Part shown: piece after piece, positions 4,913 to 5,625 of the stretch | Position numbering within the stretch: position 1 is the stretch's first letter | How the letters are laid out: each line of letters begins with the position of its first letter | Source of the DNA: JAGXFP01 sp039714535 | Lineage (GTDB): Bacteria > Desulfobacterota > Desulfobulbia > Desulfobulbales > JAGXFP01 | Assembly (NCBI GenBank): GCA_039714535.1 | Contig: JBDLJC010000079.1 | Span: 1 to 5,625, forward strand | Reading direction: 5' to 3' | DNA: 5,625 nt | Position numbers and translations under genes: made by a program | Notes under the pieces: generated by a model | Databases searched by the model: none | Told to the model about the DNA's origin: nothing | The model's input: only the letters and a program-made list of their open reading frames with translations

Positions 4913-5625
4913 CAGAGAGCGGTCAAGGCATTCCTGTTGTCATGTATCATACCGTCGGTCGGAAGATTCCGGATTGGAAATGGTCTTTTCTTACCGTGCC
5001 GGCAGATGTTTTCGAAGACCATCTTCGCTGGCTGGTCCGCAAAGGCTACCGGACCGTTGACCTTGATGAACTTTATCAACATGTGAAAGGCGAGCATATC
5101 CTGCCCGAGCGTTCCGTTGTTTTGACCTTTGATGACGGCTATCTGGACAATTGGACCTATGTGGCACCCCTATTGCGGAAGTATAGCTGCAAGGGCACGG
5201 TCTTTGTGAATCCTGACTTTGTTGACCCGACTGAAACGATGCGCTCCACTCTCGATGATGTTTGGGCCGGTAAACTCAAAGAAAAAGATCTGCCAGTGCG
5301 CGGCTTCATGTCGTGGCAGGAACTCCGGACCCTGGCCGATCATGGCCCGCTCCGGGTTGAGGCCCATGCCATGACCCATACCTGGTATCCCAGCGGTCCG
5401 GAGATCGTTGACTTTCACCATCCGGATGATGGTTACTTCTGGTTGGATTGGAACGCCTTTCCTGAGCAGAAACCGTTCTATCTTGTTGAGCCTGAAAAAA
5501 CAGCAGTGCCATTCGGTGTCCCGGTTTATGAGCACCAGAAGTCTCTTGCTGTAACCAGGTATTTTCCTGACCTGGATGAGGAAGAGGCCTTAGTTGATTT
5601 TGTAAGGCAGCAAGGCGGGAAAGCC
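4909..5625 (+). CDS. polysaccharide deacetylase (NodB/CE4 family), 3'-truncated by window edge
   Basis: The frame is open from the ATG at 4909 to the right edge with no stop, giving 239 visible residues; the C-terminus lies outside the window. CE4 enzymes remove N- or O-acetyl groups from sugars with a metal-dependent mechanism. The N-terminus has PVVMYHTVG (9-17), common in deacetylases of exopolysaccharide loci. Motif 1 is LTFDDGY (72-78), giving Asp75 as likely base and Asp76 as metal ligand. Motif 2 is HAMTH (153-157), supplying two metal-binding histidines; the usual Ser/Thr after the first His is Ala here. A long segment rich in aromatic and acidic residues follows (158-190, with DFHHPDDGYFW at 168-178), and the usual Arg/Pro motif 3 is not evident before the edge. 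No signal peptide is seen, which points to a cytoplasmic role on precursors, though this is inference. The start codon overlaps the ligase stop. Confidence 0.88.
   Translation, partial: MTESGQGIPVVMYHTVGRKIPDWKWSFLTVPADVFEDHLRWLVRKGYRTVDLDELYQHVKGEHILPERSVVLTFDDGYLDNWTYVAPLLRKYSCKGTVFVNPDFVDPTETMRSTLDDVWAGKLKEKDLPVRGFMSWQELRTLADHGPLRVEAHAMTHTWYPSGPEIVDFHHPDDGYFWLDWNAFPEQKPFYLVEPEKTAVPFGVPVYEHQKSLAVTRYFPDLDEEEALVDFVRQQGGKA

Noticed and set aside
5170..5535. Minus-strand open frame opposite the deacetylase
   Set aside because: The plus frame has the TFDDGY and HAMTH motifs and a proper coupled start; the minus frame shows no family signature.
1..5625. tRNA, rRNA, CRISPR array, insertion sequence or attachment site
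   Set aside because: No cloverleaf, regularly spaced repeats, transposase motifs or terminal inverted repeats were seen on either strand.

Overview
The window is a piece of a bacterial surface-polysaccharide (capsule, exopolysaccharide or O-antigen-like) biosynthesis locus. It holds five protein genes, and two of them are cut by the window edges. On the plus strand they are a Wzx-type oligosaccharide flippase (5' end missing), a GT4 family glycosyltransferase, a CapK/PaaK-like adenylate-forming ligase and a polysaccharide deacetylase (3' end missing). On the minus strand, between the flippase and the glycosyltransferase, lies a left-handed beta-helix (hexapeptide) acyltransferase. No RNA gene, insertion sequence, CRISPR array or integrase is visible.

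Organism: the moderate base composition, the Gram-negative type of flippase and the mix of GT4, CapK-like and NodB-like deacetylase genes suit a Gram-negative bacterium. Clusters of this make-up are common in Desulfobacterota and other proteobacteria. That assignment is an impression from protein style; nothing in the window fixes the taxon.

Layout: (1) 2-1297, flippase, open through the left edge. (2) 1298-1446, a 149-bp convergent gap with a G-rich tract capable of forming a quadruplex. (3) 1447-2040, acyltransferase on the minus strand. (4) 2041-2390, a 350-bp divergent intergenic region with an AT-rich promoter-like core, a 7-bp inverted repeat and, nearer the glycosyltransferase, a terminator-like hairpin followed by seven T residues. 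(5) 2391-3530, glycosyltransferase. (6) 3572-4912, CapK-like ligase. (7) 4909 to the right edge, deacetylase, whose start codon overlaps the ligase stop codon (ATGA). The last three genes form one tight operon.

How the genes could work together (inference): the glycosyltransferase adds a sugar to a lipid-linked repeat unit at the inner membrane and the flippase moves that unit across. The hexapeptide enzyme probably O- or N-acylates a sugar. The deacetylase removes N-acetyl groups, while the CapK-like enzyme activates a carboxylic acid as an adenylate or CoA thioester. The overlap of ligase and deacetylase suggests linked roles in decorating the glycan. The individual families are familiar and I found no clearly unprecedented system. 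The points most worth a second look are the possible attenuator ahead of the operon, the ligase-deacetylase pair, and the unusual region after the HxxxH motif of the deacetylase.
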